NCBI RefSeq assembly: GCF_023065955.2
Contig: NW_026623100.1
Span: 69,816,727-69,880,726, forward strand
Length of the DNA: 64,000 nt
Source of the DNA: Ursus arctos
Taxonomy: Eukaryota; Chordata; Mammalia; Carnivora; Ursidae
Reading direction: 5' to 3'
This document shows, in pieces, positions 24,501 through 37,200 of the stretch; within the stretch, counting starts at the first letter, position 1, and each line of letters starts with the position of its first letter. The translations under genes and the position numbers were made by a program. Under the pieces are notes generated by a model. That model ran no database searches and had not been told where the DNA came from. It worked only from the letters and a program-made list of their open reading frames with translations.

Positions 24501-27500
24501 CCTCCCTCGCCCTCCTGCCTTCTAGCTAAAGGTCACCTGAAGCATGACTCTGTGGTATTAATGGAAATGTAGATGTCTCAGAAAAGCCCTTAGAACCAAA
24601 ATCCTACAAAACGCATGGGTTGTGGAATCAGACTGATCTGGTTCAAACCCCAAATTCATTCCCAATCTGAATCTCTTGCTTAATTGTTTATCCTCTCTGA
24701 CCTTAGCCTCTTCTGGAAAAGGACAAAAAATAAGTTCTGCCTTTCAAGATTCTAGTAAGATTTAAATAAGACCACTCTTGTGGTGGCTAAGCTCAAGTCC
24801 TACCCCATAGTATTCATTAAATACTTAATTAAATGGACAGAAATAGAGCAATTGAAGGCTGACATACAACAAAGAAACCTGATGGCATTTTCTTGCCTGA
24901 TTTTCTTTCTCAGATTGGTTTGGAAGGGAAAGGTTTTGAGCCAACATTGGAAGCTCTTTTTGGAAAGCAAGGATTTTTCCCAGACAGTGTCAATAAGGCT
25001 TTGTACTGGGTTGATGACCAAGTTCCTGATCATGTCTCCAAGGTCTTGGTCGACCACTTCGGCTACACCAAAGATGATAAACGTGAGCAGGTATGTTTTT
25101 ATTAAGAAAAGCTTTGGATTTCAGTGCAAAAACATTTTTCTCCAAGCGTAGAAGTCATCAAGGAGCTATCTAGCTGAAGTGACAATTATGGCTATTATTA
25201 ACCAGTCCTGTAAGGGTAAAGACTAGTGTCCTCTGCAGTTATAAGCCTCCTGGAGATTGAATGTGCCCAGGAACCAGATTCATTAGAGGCACTCTTCCAT
25301 AATGATTAACAGTGTAAACTCTGGGGCATGGGTTTGAATTCTGACCTTACGATCTTCAAACCGCACACCTGGGAAAGCTGCCTGATACTCTGTTTCTACA
25401 TCCCCCAGGTGCTAATAATCCATACCTCACTGGGTTGTTTAAAGACTACATGAAATAAAGTATGTAAAATGCTAAGCAGAGTGCCTCACTGGTACATTGT
25501 TCAATAAGCAGATATTATTGTAATTTTGAATTCATATTTTCATTATTAACTGCTTTCTTTGGCTCTTACTCATATAGTGGGTAACCCCAGTTAAGGAGTA
25601 AAAAATAGATTGTATAATCTGGAGCTTCTTATTCTTTAATTTTTTGCTACTCCAAGTGTGATTCAGTCATTGGCTCACATCAGAGTTTGTTAGAAATGCA
25701 GGTTCTGAGGTCCCACTGGGATCTACTGCGTCAGAACCTGCATCTTAATGATATTCCCTAGGTGACCTGTATGTACATTTCAGTTTGAAAAGCAGGGAAA
25801 TAATTTACTCCTAGATGCTCACAGATGGCCCCACCTCCACCTTCTAATTTACACACCTCCACGTGAGGCTGAGGGTCTTTGCTCTGTTTGGGTCTGCCAA
25901 TCACTCTTCTTTCACATGTTTAAGCATCAGCCTATGGAGTTCTTCTCATCTCTAAGAACTTGTCTAGGATAGGGTGTTTTTCAAGCTTTTGGCCAATTTA
26001 TATAGCAGCTTCATTTTCTCAAGAAACCTCTAGTATTCATCCCTCATCAAATGAGAAAGGGGTAATCAGGGGAGAGGTGAAGGACAGACAATCGTCTGCT
26101 CTTGGAGAGCCCTAGGAATCCTGGCATCCTGGAGAACAGAGGTCCCTCTTACTATGCCTACATTCAAGTTAAGAACAGCATCAAGCACCCACTATCCCTG
26201 ATAAGAACTCAGTTTCCTCTTTTCATCTCAATTTGGGGGAGCTATCTATCTTTCAGTAAAAGTTGGGAGTGATTTCAGTGGCTTCTCTATATGCCCACCT
26301 GTGTACTTATGTTTAGCCCATCATGGCTGCAGCAGATGGGCCCTACATCAGGACTCTAATGGTGTTTGACAATGCTGATATCTCATTAGACACTTTGTCA
26401 TTAAAATCCCAGGACATGGTCAATGGAATTATGCTGAATGTTGAGAGGCTGATCAAAGATTTTAAATCCAGAGAATTCCCGGAAGCCAGAGCCTACCTCC
26501 ACATCCTGGGAGAGGAGCTCGGCTTTGTCAGGCTCCATGACCTCCAGCTCCTGGGAAAGCTGCTGCTGAATGGTGTTCGCACTCTTCCCGGTATCCCCCA
26601 GATGGTAAGTGGGCCAAGCGCCATCTTGGCAATGAGATTAGCCCATGCCCTTTTTAGATCTCCCAGACTTCTTAAGATCCTGTCTCACAAACCAGAGAAA
26701 GTACTTGTACTTCCTTCATAGAAGCAGGTTTGCCTTGAATTTCAGAGAGGATGATTTGTGGATTGCAAAAAAATGGTAACATTTAGAAATTAGGTCTTTG
26801 GTAATATTACGTGTATCTTTTAAGGGCATCCATTTGTTCATCTGGAAAACAGTATTAAGTGTATCTCCCTGTATCTATGCTACAAGTTCCCTATATCTAT
26901 GCTACAATGATTATGAAAGGATGTATTTGACAAACTGTAATCCACTACCTAAATAGGAGCTATAGTTTCCATCATTATTAATTTATTAATAAAGGAGAAA
27001 ATATCCAAATATATTCCCTGGTATTTGATAAATAATAATATTGGCTTTAAGAAACTAGATTTCAAGTTATTTTCTAAAAATGTTATTAAAAAAACCCAAT
27101 GCATACTAATATGTCCATCTCAATAGCTTGTTTTTTTTTAAATGGTTTTGGGGTGCCTGTGTGGCTCAGTTGGTTAAGTGGCTGACTCTTGGTTTCAGCT
27201 CAGGTCATGATCTCATGGTCCTGGGATCAAGCCCTCAGTCAGGCTCTGCGTTCAGCAATGAATCGGCTTGTCCCTCTCCCTCTGCCCCTCCCCCCCAAAA
27301 TAAATAAATCAATCTTTTAAAAACGTGGTTTTATCATAATAGATTATATTTAAGTAAACCTTCATTTCCATTTAGACTCCAAATAACTGGAATGAATCCA
27401 TGCCATCCAAGTCTGCTTAAAGCTCATAAAGCTCTGAGGCACAGCAATATTCTTAAGTGACTCTGGACCCCTAGATCAAAATGACATGGTATCTGTCTGG

Positions 27501-28174
27501 GGCAATTTCTTATACCCCGATCTGTTGAAACCAGTAATCATGCATTTTATCAAATACTCAGCTAATCAAAATTCGATAGTCTGTTCCTTTCTGGATAAAG
27601 AAGAACAATTATCGTCTAATATGTGGGAGGTTGCATTTCACAAATCCCACTTTGGTGACTCGTACTTGTAGTTACTGCCCTCTGTTGGATCTATAGATTG
27701 GAGAGGCCATCAAGAAAGGCTCAATGAGTGACTTGTTTCTTCACTACATCTTCATGGACAACACCTTTGAACTGCCCACTGGAACTGGGTTACAACTGCA
27801 AGTCTCCTCCTCTGGAGTCATCGCTCCTGGAATCAGGGCCGGAATGAAGCTGCACACAGCCAATGTAAGACCCTGTTCACTTCTTCATTCCTTAGGGTGT
27901 TCGTTTCCTCCACGATTGGTTTCTTGTACAATTTTAAAATGCGTGTAGTTCAAGATGAAGTACATCGTCGTCCTCACCTTATTCATTTTTATGAAAAACT
28001 TTAGGGGGGCACCTGGGTAGCGCAGTCGTTAGGCGTCTGCCTTCAGCTCAGGGCGTGATCCCGGCGTTCAGGGATCCAGCCCCACATCGGGCTCCTCCGC
28101 TGGGAGCCTGCTTCTTCCTCTCCCACTCCCCCTGCTTGTGTTCCCTCTCTCGCTGGCTGTCTATCTCTGTCAAA

Positions 28175-28212
<38 letters not shown>

Positions 28213-31200
28213 TAAAAAAAAAAAAAACTTCAGGATTCCACTAGGAGGCTCCACCTTGCTAGCTCCTAGCAGTAAGGAGACAGCTGTTCTCAATAAATGA
28301 GGATTCCTATCCTCTTTTCATCCTGTTATGTTAACTTTAAGCCATTAACTCGGGCACTTCCTCGTGCTGGGTATCAGTGCAGTCTGGCTCTGAGGAACTA
28401 AGAACATGCCTTTTCTTCCTCCAAAGAAATCACAATAATGTTTCCCGAGGTGTGAGTGAGCCAGAGATGTTTGTCCAAGGATGGGGAAGGGCGGTTGATC
28501 TGACTGCACAGGGACTGAGGTATTTAATGAAGCTGAACAGTCATTCTCTGACTTACAGTCGCAGATGGAGCTGGTGACCAAGCCCTCTGTGTCCGTGGAG
28601 TTTGTGACAAACATGGGCATCATCATCCCGGACTTTTCAAGGACTATGTTCCAGATGAACACCAACCTCTTCCATGAGACAGGCCTGGAGATGCACGTTG
28701 TCTTTAAAGCTGGGCAGCTGAAGTTCATCATTCCTTCTCCAACGATGCCAGTCAAGCTGTTCAGTGGCCGGTAATTCCGTCTGCCAGATCTGACTAGCCA
28801 GTGTGAGAGGGAGAGTTGAAACTGGATCTGTAGGACTTGACTGCCTGAGATAATTCAGGGCCCCGTGAACTCGGGGGTGTGGGGGGAGAGAAGGTGCTGA
28901 ATTAGCTACAGTTAACCTAGCTTAGACTCACCAAATAATTACAATTCCATCTACTGTCCAGGTTTTACCAAATTGACATTTAGGACTTAATGTTTAATCA
29001 TTTGTTATTAGGTTATGGTTTTTTGTTGTTTGTTTGTTTGTTTTGAGAATGAAGAAACACAAACTCTAGAGAAATCGTCCTTGGGAAATGAACATTGTTT
29101 TCACAGGAAAAAAACCAGAGGACATACTAATCCGTGGTAGCTAGCTCAGTGGATAGAGCATGAAAGTCCTAACCTCAGGATTATGGGGTGCAGCATCTAT
29201 GGAGAGCTCCATTTTCAATGATATTCTTAAACATTGATTTACCTTAGTTTCTATATTTCAGACACATTAATTTATTGATTCAAAAAGAGTAAAAATAGTA
29301 TTTAAGTGCCTAATATACGAAGTACGTGGAATGAGATACACCTGACCTCCTAGCGCTTCGTTCGCAGGAAGGACATACATGAAGCAAGCCCTAAGTATCA
29401 AGTGCAGGCTGAGAGGAAACACTGGAGGACACGAAGTTCTGTAAGATGTAGCCTGTGGCACCCGCGGAAAGCTTTCTGAAGAAGTCAGTGCTTGAGCTGA
29501 TACCTGAAGGCTGTCAGAGTTATCCAGACCAAGGAGAAAGGAATGAGTGTTTCCAGGCCAAGAGAAGAGAATGACTTGAAGGAAAAAGAATAGTTCAGGA
29601 GCTGCAAGAAAGTCAAAAACTCAGTATGGCAAAGCGCACACAGGTCATGGAGGGAGGTGACAGAGGCTGGCAAAGATCCGCCTTCTGAGCCATCGGAAGG
29701 ATGTTGGACTCCTCTGAAGGCAGAGGAGTTTAAAGTGGGAGCATAAATAAAGCACGGCTGGTGCTGTAGAGGATATGCTCTGACTCCAGAGTGGGGCATG
29801 GATGGCCAGGGAGCATGACTGGAGACAAGGAGACTTGCTGGAGTCTGTCACACTCACATGCGGGTGAGAGATACTCATGGTCTGAACCAGACGAAGGCCA
29901 GGGAGGGTGCAGGAAGGAGCGAGCCTACTCCAGAAATTCTTGAGTGGAAACATGAGCACGGGTGATTGACCAGAAGCAAGGTGAGGGAGAAGACGAAGAG
30001 TGGTGGGGGTGCCTCTTGCTGGAACAGAGAGCGTGGCTGGTTTAGAGGAAGCTGACAAACTCGGTTTGGGATGTGCCACATTTGAAGTCCTGTGAGACCG
30101 CCGGTTCAAATATCCAGCTGGTAGTGGGACCAGTGGGTCTGAGCTCAGGAAACAGGCTGGAGCTACAAATACCAGTTTGGGCGTCATCTGCAGATAGAGG
30201 TTGTTGAAGTCAAACAGCAATTGGTGCAGGGGAAGACGTGATGGACTAGGACAGAAATGTGGAAAATGTGAATGTGTGAAGCAGAAGAGGAGAAGCAGCA
30301 AAGAGTGAGAAGGAGTGGTCAGAGATGCGGAAGAAGAGCCAGGGCTGTAAAGGGTCACAGACGCCCAAGAGAGGCCACCAAGGTGGATTGCCCCATAGGC
30401 AGCTAAAGCTGGCACTTAGGGTTCCAGCCCACCCCCAAGGCTAGCTTTTAGGGTACCCCTAAACCAAGGAAATAATACTGAGAAAAGAACATGATATTTC
30501 AAAACAAAAGCATCCTTGGATGAAATCAGGACATTGTTGAACTTTCTTGGACTTACTAATTTTTTTAAGTACATACTTGGGAGGAGGATTCTGTAGTCCT
30601 TTCAGAGGTTAGGGACTCTAAAGTCTTAATCTGGCCATAAGTGACCAGCTCTACCTAATGCCTCTGGGAGATCAAGGAAGGTAACACCTAAGAAGGTCCT
30701 TTGGAGTTTGGAGCGAGAAGGTGATTGGAGATGCTGATGGAGGCAGTCCTAGAAGCACAATGGTGTGCAGATGGGTTCAGAACACAGTTCATGAGAAGCG
30801 TGTTGTAAGAGTGGAGACCATGAGGCCGACAAGTTTTTTGATTGTGAGGGAGACACAATCTTGTGAAAGAAAAGGGTGTGGGTGTGTGTGTGTGCGCACA
30901 TGAAATGGGAGAGGTGTGCATGATGGGAGAGGCATGCGATGAGAGGAGTGTGCGGTGGAGGAGGCATGTGATGGAGGCGTGCGATGGGGAGGTGTGCGAT
31001 GAGAAGAGCGTGCAATGAGTGTGTGACAAGGGAGGTGTACGATGGGGAAGTGTGCGATGGAAGAGGCATGCAATGCGAGAGGTGTGCAAAGGGAGAGGCT
31101 TGCAATGGGAGAGGTGACTTGGACTTGTTCAATGCGGGAAAGAAGTGGAAAGAAGCCAGTAAAGTAAGAGTTTCACAGGAGGGAAGCAGCACACCTGAGT

Positions 31201-34200
31201 TCAGGGCCCAGTGATCCTTAGTTAACATCTGAGCCTGTTTCCCCTATAAAACAAGGAGCCCCCTAATGCCTGCTGTTCTGGGGATCACAGCAAACAAAAG
31301 TAAACAACTCAACGCAGTGTCTGAAACAGAAGAGTCACGGTGTTTGTTCGCTTTGTTGACGTTTGTACTCTCCGTTGTTTCTGAGTAAATCAGATAATCT
31401 GAGGTGTGGTGTGGGCAGAGGGGACATAGAGAGCAGGTTAAGGGGGGCAAATGTTGGCACTGCGACCTGCGACCACCACTTCAACTGGTACCTTGAAGGT
31501 AACTCCAGTTTTTTCTTTCTTCACCAGTAACACAGTCCATTTCATCTCCACCACAAACACAGAAGAGGCTCCATCTCTGAAAGAGAACACGGAGGGCTGG
31601 TCGGATTGCAAGCCTCTCTTTACGGGCCTGGACTTCTGTACCTCGAGTTCTCACTACACCACCACCACCTCCCCAGAACCTGCCTCCTTCTATCCGCTGT
31701 CCCAGGACACCAGGTCAGAGTTGCTCAGTGTCCCACCCTGCTTCTGCTCACCCTCTACATTATGGCCGCTTGGCAGAGTGAAGGAACATCTGTTGTGTGT
31801 TGTAAGAGGCCCTTGCCACCTGCCTTACACGTTTGCACCATCCTTTAATCACTTAAAATCATGCTCCTCTGTCCAACACACCTGAAGGGTACTTATATTC
31901 CTACCTAAACTTTGAGTAGGACTGAGTTTCTCCATAGGTGAGGTGGGGGGGGGGAGGACATTTCTGGAAGGTAAATCATGACCCCTAAAGGAAGCCTCAG
32001 CTCAAAAAATAAACCACCAAGGTGATACTAGCACTCTCCCTCCAGGGAACTAAAGCCATTGTCCGTGAGAAATATTCCTTTGAAAACATCTCTTTAGAGA
32101 TGGTGTTCCCCTTTTCTCCCCTATGCATTAGATGGTGGAAGCACAGCACAGATTCCAATTTGCTCCTAATTCAGTGTCCAGGTTTCTGAGCCTCCGGACA
32201 CATGAGCTGGACTTTTCCTGGAGCCCGCTGCTGTGTTCGAAGCACCAGCCATGATGGAGGGCTCCCTGTCCTCAACTCTCTCCACGTCCACTGCTTCTTC
32301 TCAGCCTTGCTGACACAACCAGCCAACTCCTGCTGTGCTTGTCCAAACACCCCGGGGTCTCCCCTGTCCTTGGGCTCTTGGAGGGACTGAAAGGGATCAG
32401 AAAGGTCCTCCTTAGGGACAAGAGACGATATTAAAATCAGGACGCTATTTTGGTTGCCATGGAGGCAGAGTTGTTTTGGGGGTGGTTAACATCATCACTG
32501 AAAGCTCTAAGATTGTGCACCATATACACTGTGACACCTTTAGACTTGAACTGGAACTGAAGCCCACCGGAGAAGTAGAGCTGTATTCTGCAAGTGTAAC
32601 CTACGAACTGCAGAAAGAGGCTGGAGCCTTGGTGGACACACTGACGTTTGTAACTCAGACAGAAGGCAAGTATCCAGAAAGGGCTCCTCCATCTCTGCCT
32701 CAGTCTCAGGTCCAGGACTCACAAGGAAGACTGATTAATTTAATGTATTTAATAAATATTTACTGAATGCCTGAAAAGTGTCAGGCCACTTCTAAGAGCT
32801 GAGGCTAGAACAATAAACAGTCGTGATAAAGTCTCTGTCCACATTTACAACCAACAGCCAAACAAGTAAATATTCAGAATGCCAGGTTGGTGCTGGGGAG
32901 AAAAATAGAGCATAAAGGGATCTGGGGAATGTCTAGAGTGGCAGGGAGGAGGAAGACAGTGTCATTTGACATTATGAGGGAAAGTGTCACTGGTAAAAGA
33001 GCACAAAAAAAAGAGATTTGAAGGAGATAAGGGCATAAGCCATATGGAAAGAGTGTTACAGGCTGAGGGGCTCATTGGTGCAAAGGCCCTGAGGCAGCTA
33101 TATGGCTGCCATGTTTGAGGAAAAGGAAAGAAGCTGGTATGACTGAAGAGGAGAGATCAGAGAGGAGAATGGTAGAAGGTGAGGTCACAGAGATAGAGGG
33201 AGGTAGGGGAAGGATGGGTTTGTAGGCCGTGGCAAGGACTTTGGCTTTTACTGTGAGTGAAATAAGAAGTCACTGGAGAGTTTTCATGATCTGATCTACG
33301 TTTATATTGGGGAAAGACTTTAGGGGAACAGGGTCAGAGAAACTTGTATATGGGATATTGCAATGATCCGGACCAGAGGTATGGGCTCTTTGGATTAGAG
33401 CTGTGGCAGAAGAGATCTAAGAAGTAGTTGGATTCTGGACATATTTTGAAGATTAAACTTCTCAGGATTTGCTGATAAGGAGGGTGTCAAGCGTAAGAGA
33501 AAAAATAGAATCAGGATGACCCTAAGCTTTTTGGCCTGAACGACGGAAGAGTGGACTTTCCATTTACCCAGATAAAAAAGGCTGGCGGAAAAGCAGGTTT
33601 TAGGGGACAGGGAAAACATAGATGTTCACTTCAGATGATTTTTTAATGTAGGAATAGTATGTCACAAAATTAAATGAGAAAAGGGGGGAAAGGAAAAGAG
33701 GAAAAGGGGGTGCATGCTGGAAAAAAAAGGTCACATACAACTTTCCAAAGGTGTAAAATGGGCACACCTGTGAATTGAAGAAAACCTAGGAATCTTGTGA
33801 CAAAGGAAGGAAGTTTTTGGAGAAGGGGAAGCCGGGGCTGGGGTGGCTAGGAACCAGGAAGGGTGTCACAGGTAGGAGTCACATAGAGATGTCATGTCCG
33901 CCTGGCACCGCCTGGCACCGTCATGTCAAGCCTTTGTTGTTTCCTGACCATGCCAAGTGTTTTGCATGTCAGGCCTTTGCATTTCAGGTCCCAGTACCTG
34001 GAATGCTCTCCCCCAAAACATGGCATGGCTCAGACCTCTCTCCATTCAGGTCTCTGCCCACACATTGCCTTATCAGAGAGAACTCTGACCACCACACAGG
34101 AAGCAGCATCTCTCTATCCCTCTCTTTATTGTCTTCTTCAGTTTTACTTTTCTTCATGAAATCTAGTATCATCTGACATAAGTAATGTGCTTGTTTATTG

Positions 34201-37200
34201 TCTGTACACCCCCCACTAGAATGTAAGTTCCATGAGGGCAAGGACGCCCCAGTGCCAAGAGCAGTGCCAAACACATGACAGGCAATCAACAAATATTTGC
34301 AGACTGAACAAATGTGTAAGTTAGAAATTTAAGGTAAAATGCTAAACCGTGTCCTCATTTGAGCACATTGAATGCTTAGGATTTCTCTGCATTTTCCTCT
34401 CCTTCTTTCCTAAACATAGCTTCTGAATACACATGTCTAGATTCTCTTGTACACCCTTTTCAGGTGCAAAGCAGACCGAGGCTACTATGATGTTCAAATA
34501 TAACCGGCAGAGTATGACTTTGTCCAGTGAAATCCAAATTCCAGATTTTGATGTTGACCTTGGGACAATCCTCAGAGTTAGTGATGAATCTGCTATGGAA
34601 AAAAAGTCTTACAAGCTCACTTTGGACCTTCAGAACAAGAGAATCACTGAGGTCACTCTCACTGGCCACATAAGGTATGGAAGGCTTGGGATGATCTGAC
34701 CTGATGTCCTTTCTTCCTCTTTAGCTTTAAGGCTGACCAAACCAGGGTGCCCGGGTGGCTTAGTCAGTTAAGCATCCACCTTTGGCTCAGTTCATGATCC
34801 CAGGGTCCTGGGATCAAGCGCCACGTGGAGTCCCCTGTTCAACGAGAAATCTGCTTCTCCCTCTACCTCCGCCTGCTGCTCTCCTTACTTGTGCTCTCTC
34901 TCTCTCTCAAAAAAATAAATAAATAAGTCTTTTTTAAAAAATTGGAAAAAAAAAAAAAAAAAGAAAGAAAGAAAGGCTGACCAAACTAGGGGTATCTCCA
35001 GTCTGTGGTCCAAAGGGCAGATAGAGCCCCCAATATTCAGACCCTCTGCACAGTTGGCTCTTCCCACCATTCACTTACTGTTTTCATCAGGCACTGTACT
35101 AGGTGCTCTAAAGGAATTATCTCAGTTCTCATAATAAACTGCAACATAGATACGAGTTTCCCTGTTTTATAGAAAGAAAATGGTAGCTCGGAGGGGTTAA
35201 ATAATTTGGCCAAAGCAGTAGAGCTAGTAAATGGTACAGTGGAATTTTAACAGTTTTTGGAAATCATTTCTTCCTCCCATACCTCCCTGGAAAGTCCTGA
35301 ATTGGTGCCACAGTTGGCTTCAGAAGTTAATGAGCTCATTTTCGGAGCCATTCACATATCTAATTTTTGTCACCACAAATGACACTTCTTTTTTTTAACA
35401 TTTTTAAAAGATGACATTTATTTATTTTTTAATAAGAATTTTTTATTATGTTATTCATCATACAGTACATCCTTAGTTTTTGATGTAATGTTCCATGATT
35501 CATTGTTTGCGTATAACACCCAGTACTCCATGCAATACGTGCCCTCCTTAATACCCATCACCGGCCTATCCCATTCCCCCACCCCCCTCCCCTCTGAAGC
35601 CCTCAGTTTGTTTCCCAGAGTCCCTAGTCTCTCGTGGTTCATTCCCTCTTCTGTTTACCCCCCCTTCATTCTTCCCTTCCTTCTCCTACTGATCTCCCTG
35701 CTACAATGGAATATTACTCAGCCATCAGAAAGAACGATTACCCAACATTTGCAGCAACATGGACGGGACTGGAGGAGATTATGCTGAGTGAAACAAATGA
35801 CACTTCTGTTTGATCCTACGTATCTCCTTGGAATGGATAGTCATCAATGTCAAATGATTTTCTTTTCAATAGCTATGACAGAAGGGAAAAAGGCAAAATC
35901 AAAGGTGTTATTTCCATACCCCGTCTGCAAGCAGAAGCCAGAAGTGAAATCCTCACCCAGTGGTCTCCCACAAAACTCCTCCTCCTAATGGACTCATCCG
36001 CTACAGCTTATGGCTCGACAATCTCCAAGAAGCTGGTATGGCGTTATGGTATGTACGTCCTCTCCCCGTGCATGCTTCCAAGAGCAATGTGGACGTGAGT
36101 GCAGTGTTGAGAGCCACGGGTTAGGGGCTGACCTGGTACTATGGATGACTATTTCACATGTGTACTTTCAGATGAAGAGAAGATTGAATTTGAATGGAAC
36201 ACAGGCACCAACGTGGATACCAAAAAAGCAGCTTCTAATTTCCCCATGGATTTCTCTGATTATCCTAAAAGCTTGCACATGTATGCCAATAGTCTCTTGG
36301 ATCACCCAGTTCCTCAAACAGACATGACTTTCCGGCACATGGGTTCCAAATTAATAGTTGTAAGTACAAATCAGTCAGTCGATAAATACATGGCCATAAG
36401 GACTAATTACATACTCAACCCTGAGTTAGGTGAAAGAGAGTATCCAAGATGGATAAGGTATGCTTCCCACCCCAGGGAATTCCTGGGGAGCAAACAAACA
36501 TTCATGCATGGTTAGTTACCCAGCTATGCAAGGCTGTATGTGATAAATACCGAATAAATACTACTAAGCAAGAAAGTTTACTGTGCCTGGAATTTCAAAG
36601 GAAGCTTCAAGACCCTGGCTAGGAGTTTGACTATGTTATATATTCTTTTTATGAAATACAGGAAGAGATCAATGACTAGCATCCCAAATTCATGATTTTC
36701 TGTGATTTCTTTTCAATTTGTAGTGCATCATTCTGCTTAATGATTGACCTGTCAAGTATAGATGATCGCCTGATTTAATTGTACTTTGAGACCCCTCCAG
36801 ACCCATGGCTCTAAAAGCTTCTTTTATTTTATAGGCAACAAACACATGGCTTCAGAAGGCATCTAGTAGTCTTCCTTATGCCCAGAATTTGCAAGATCAC
36901 CTCAGTGGCCTAAAAGAATTGTACCTCCAGAAAATGGGATTACCAGACTTCCACATCCCAGAAAACCTCTTCTTGAAAAGGTAAAATAATAATAATAATA
37001 ATAATTTCTTGAACCATGAAAAGTAAATGGAAGGTTTTTACTTAGCTTAATTTAGACTCTTTTTAAATTTACCTTTTTAAGGGAAATAATTGAAGCATCT
37101 TAAGGAGATTGATAACTCTCACATAAGCACAATGGCATTTTTGCATTATTGGACATGGGGTCTGAATATGAACACCAATCCAGTCAGAAAGAACCTAAGA

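Noticed and set aside
26323..26412. ATG upstream of exon 16 as an alternative first exon
   Set aside because: The open frame continues from intron 15, but similarity to apoB begins exactly at the acceptor.
29645..30415. 256-codon minus-strand open frame in intron 18
   Set aside because: Lies antisense within an old interspersed repeat; composition is Ser/Pro/Leu-rich shadow sequence without domain features.
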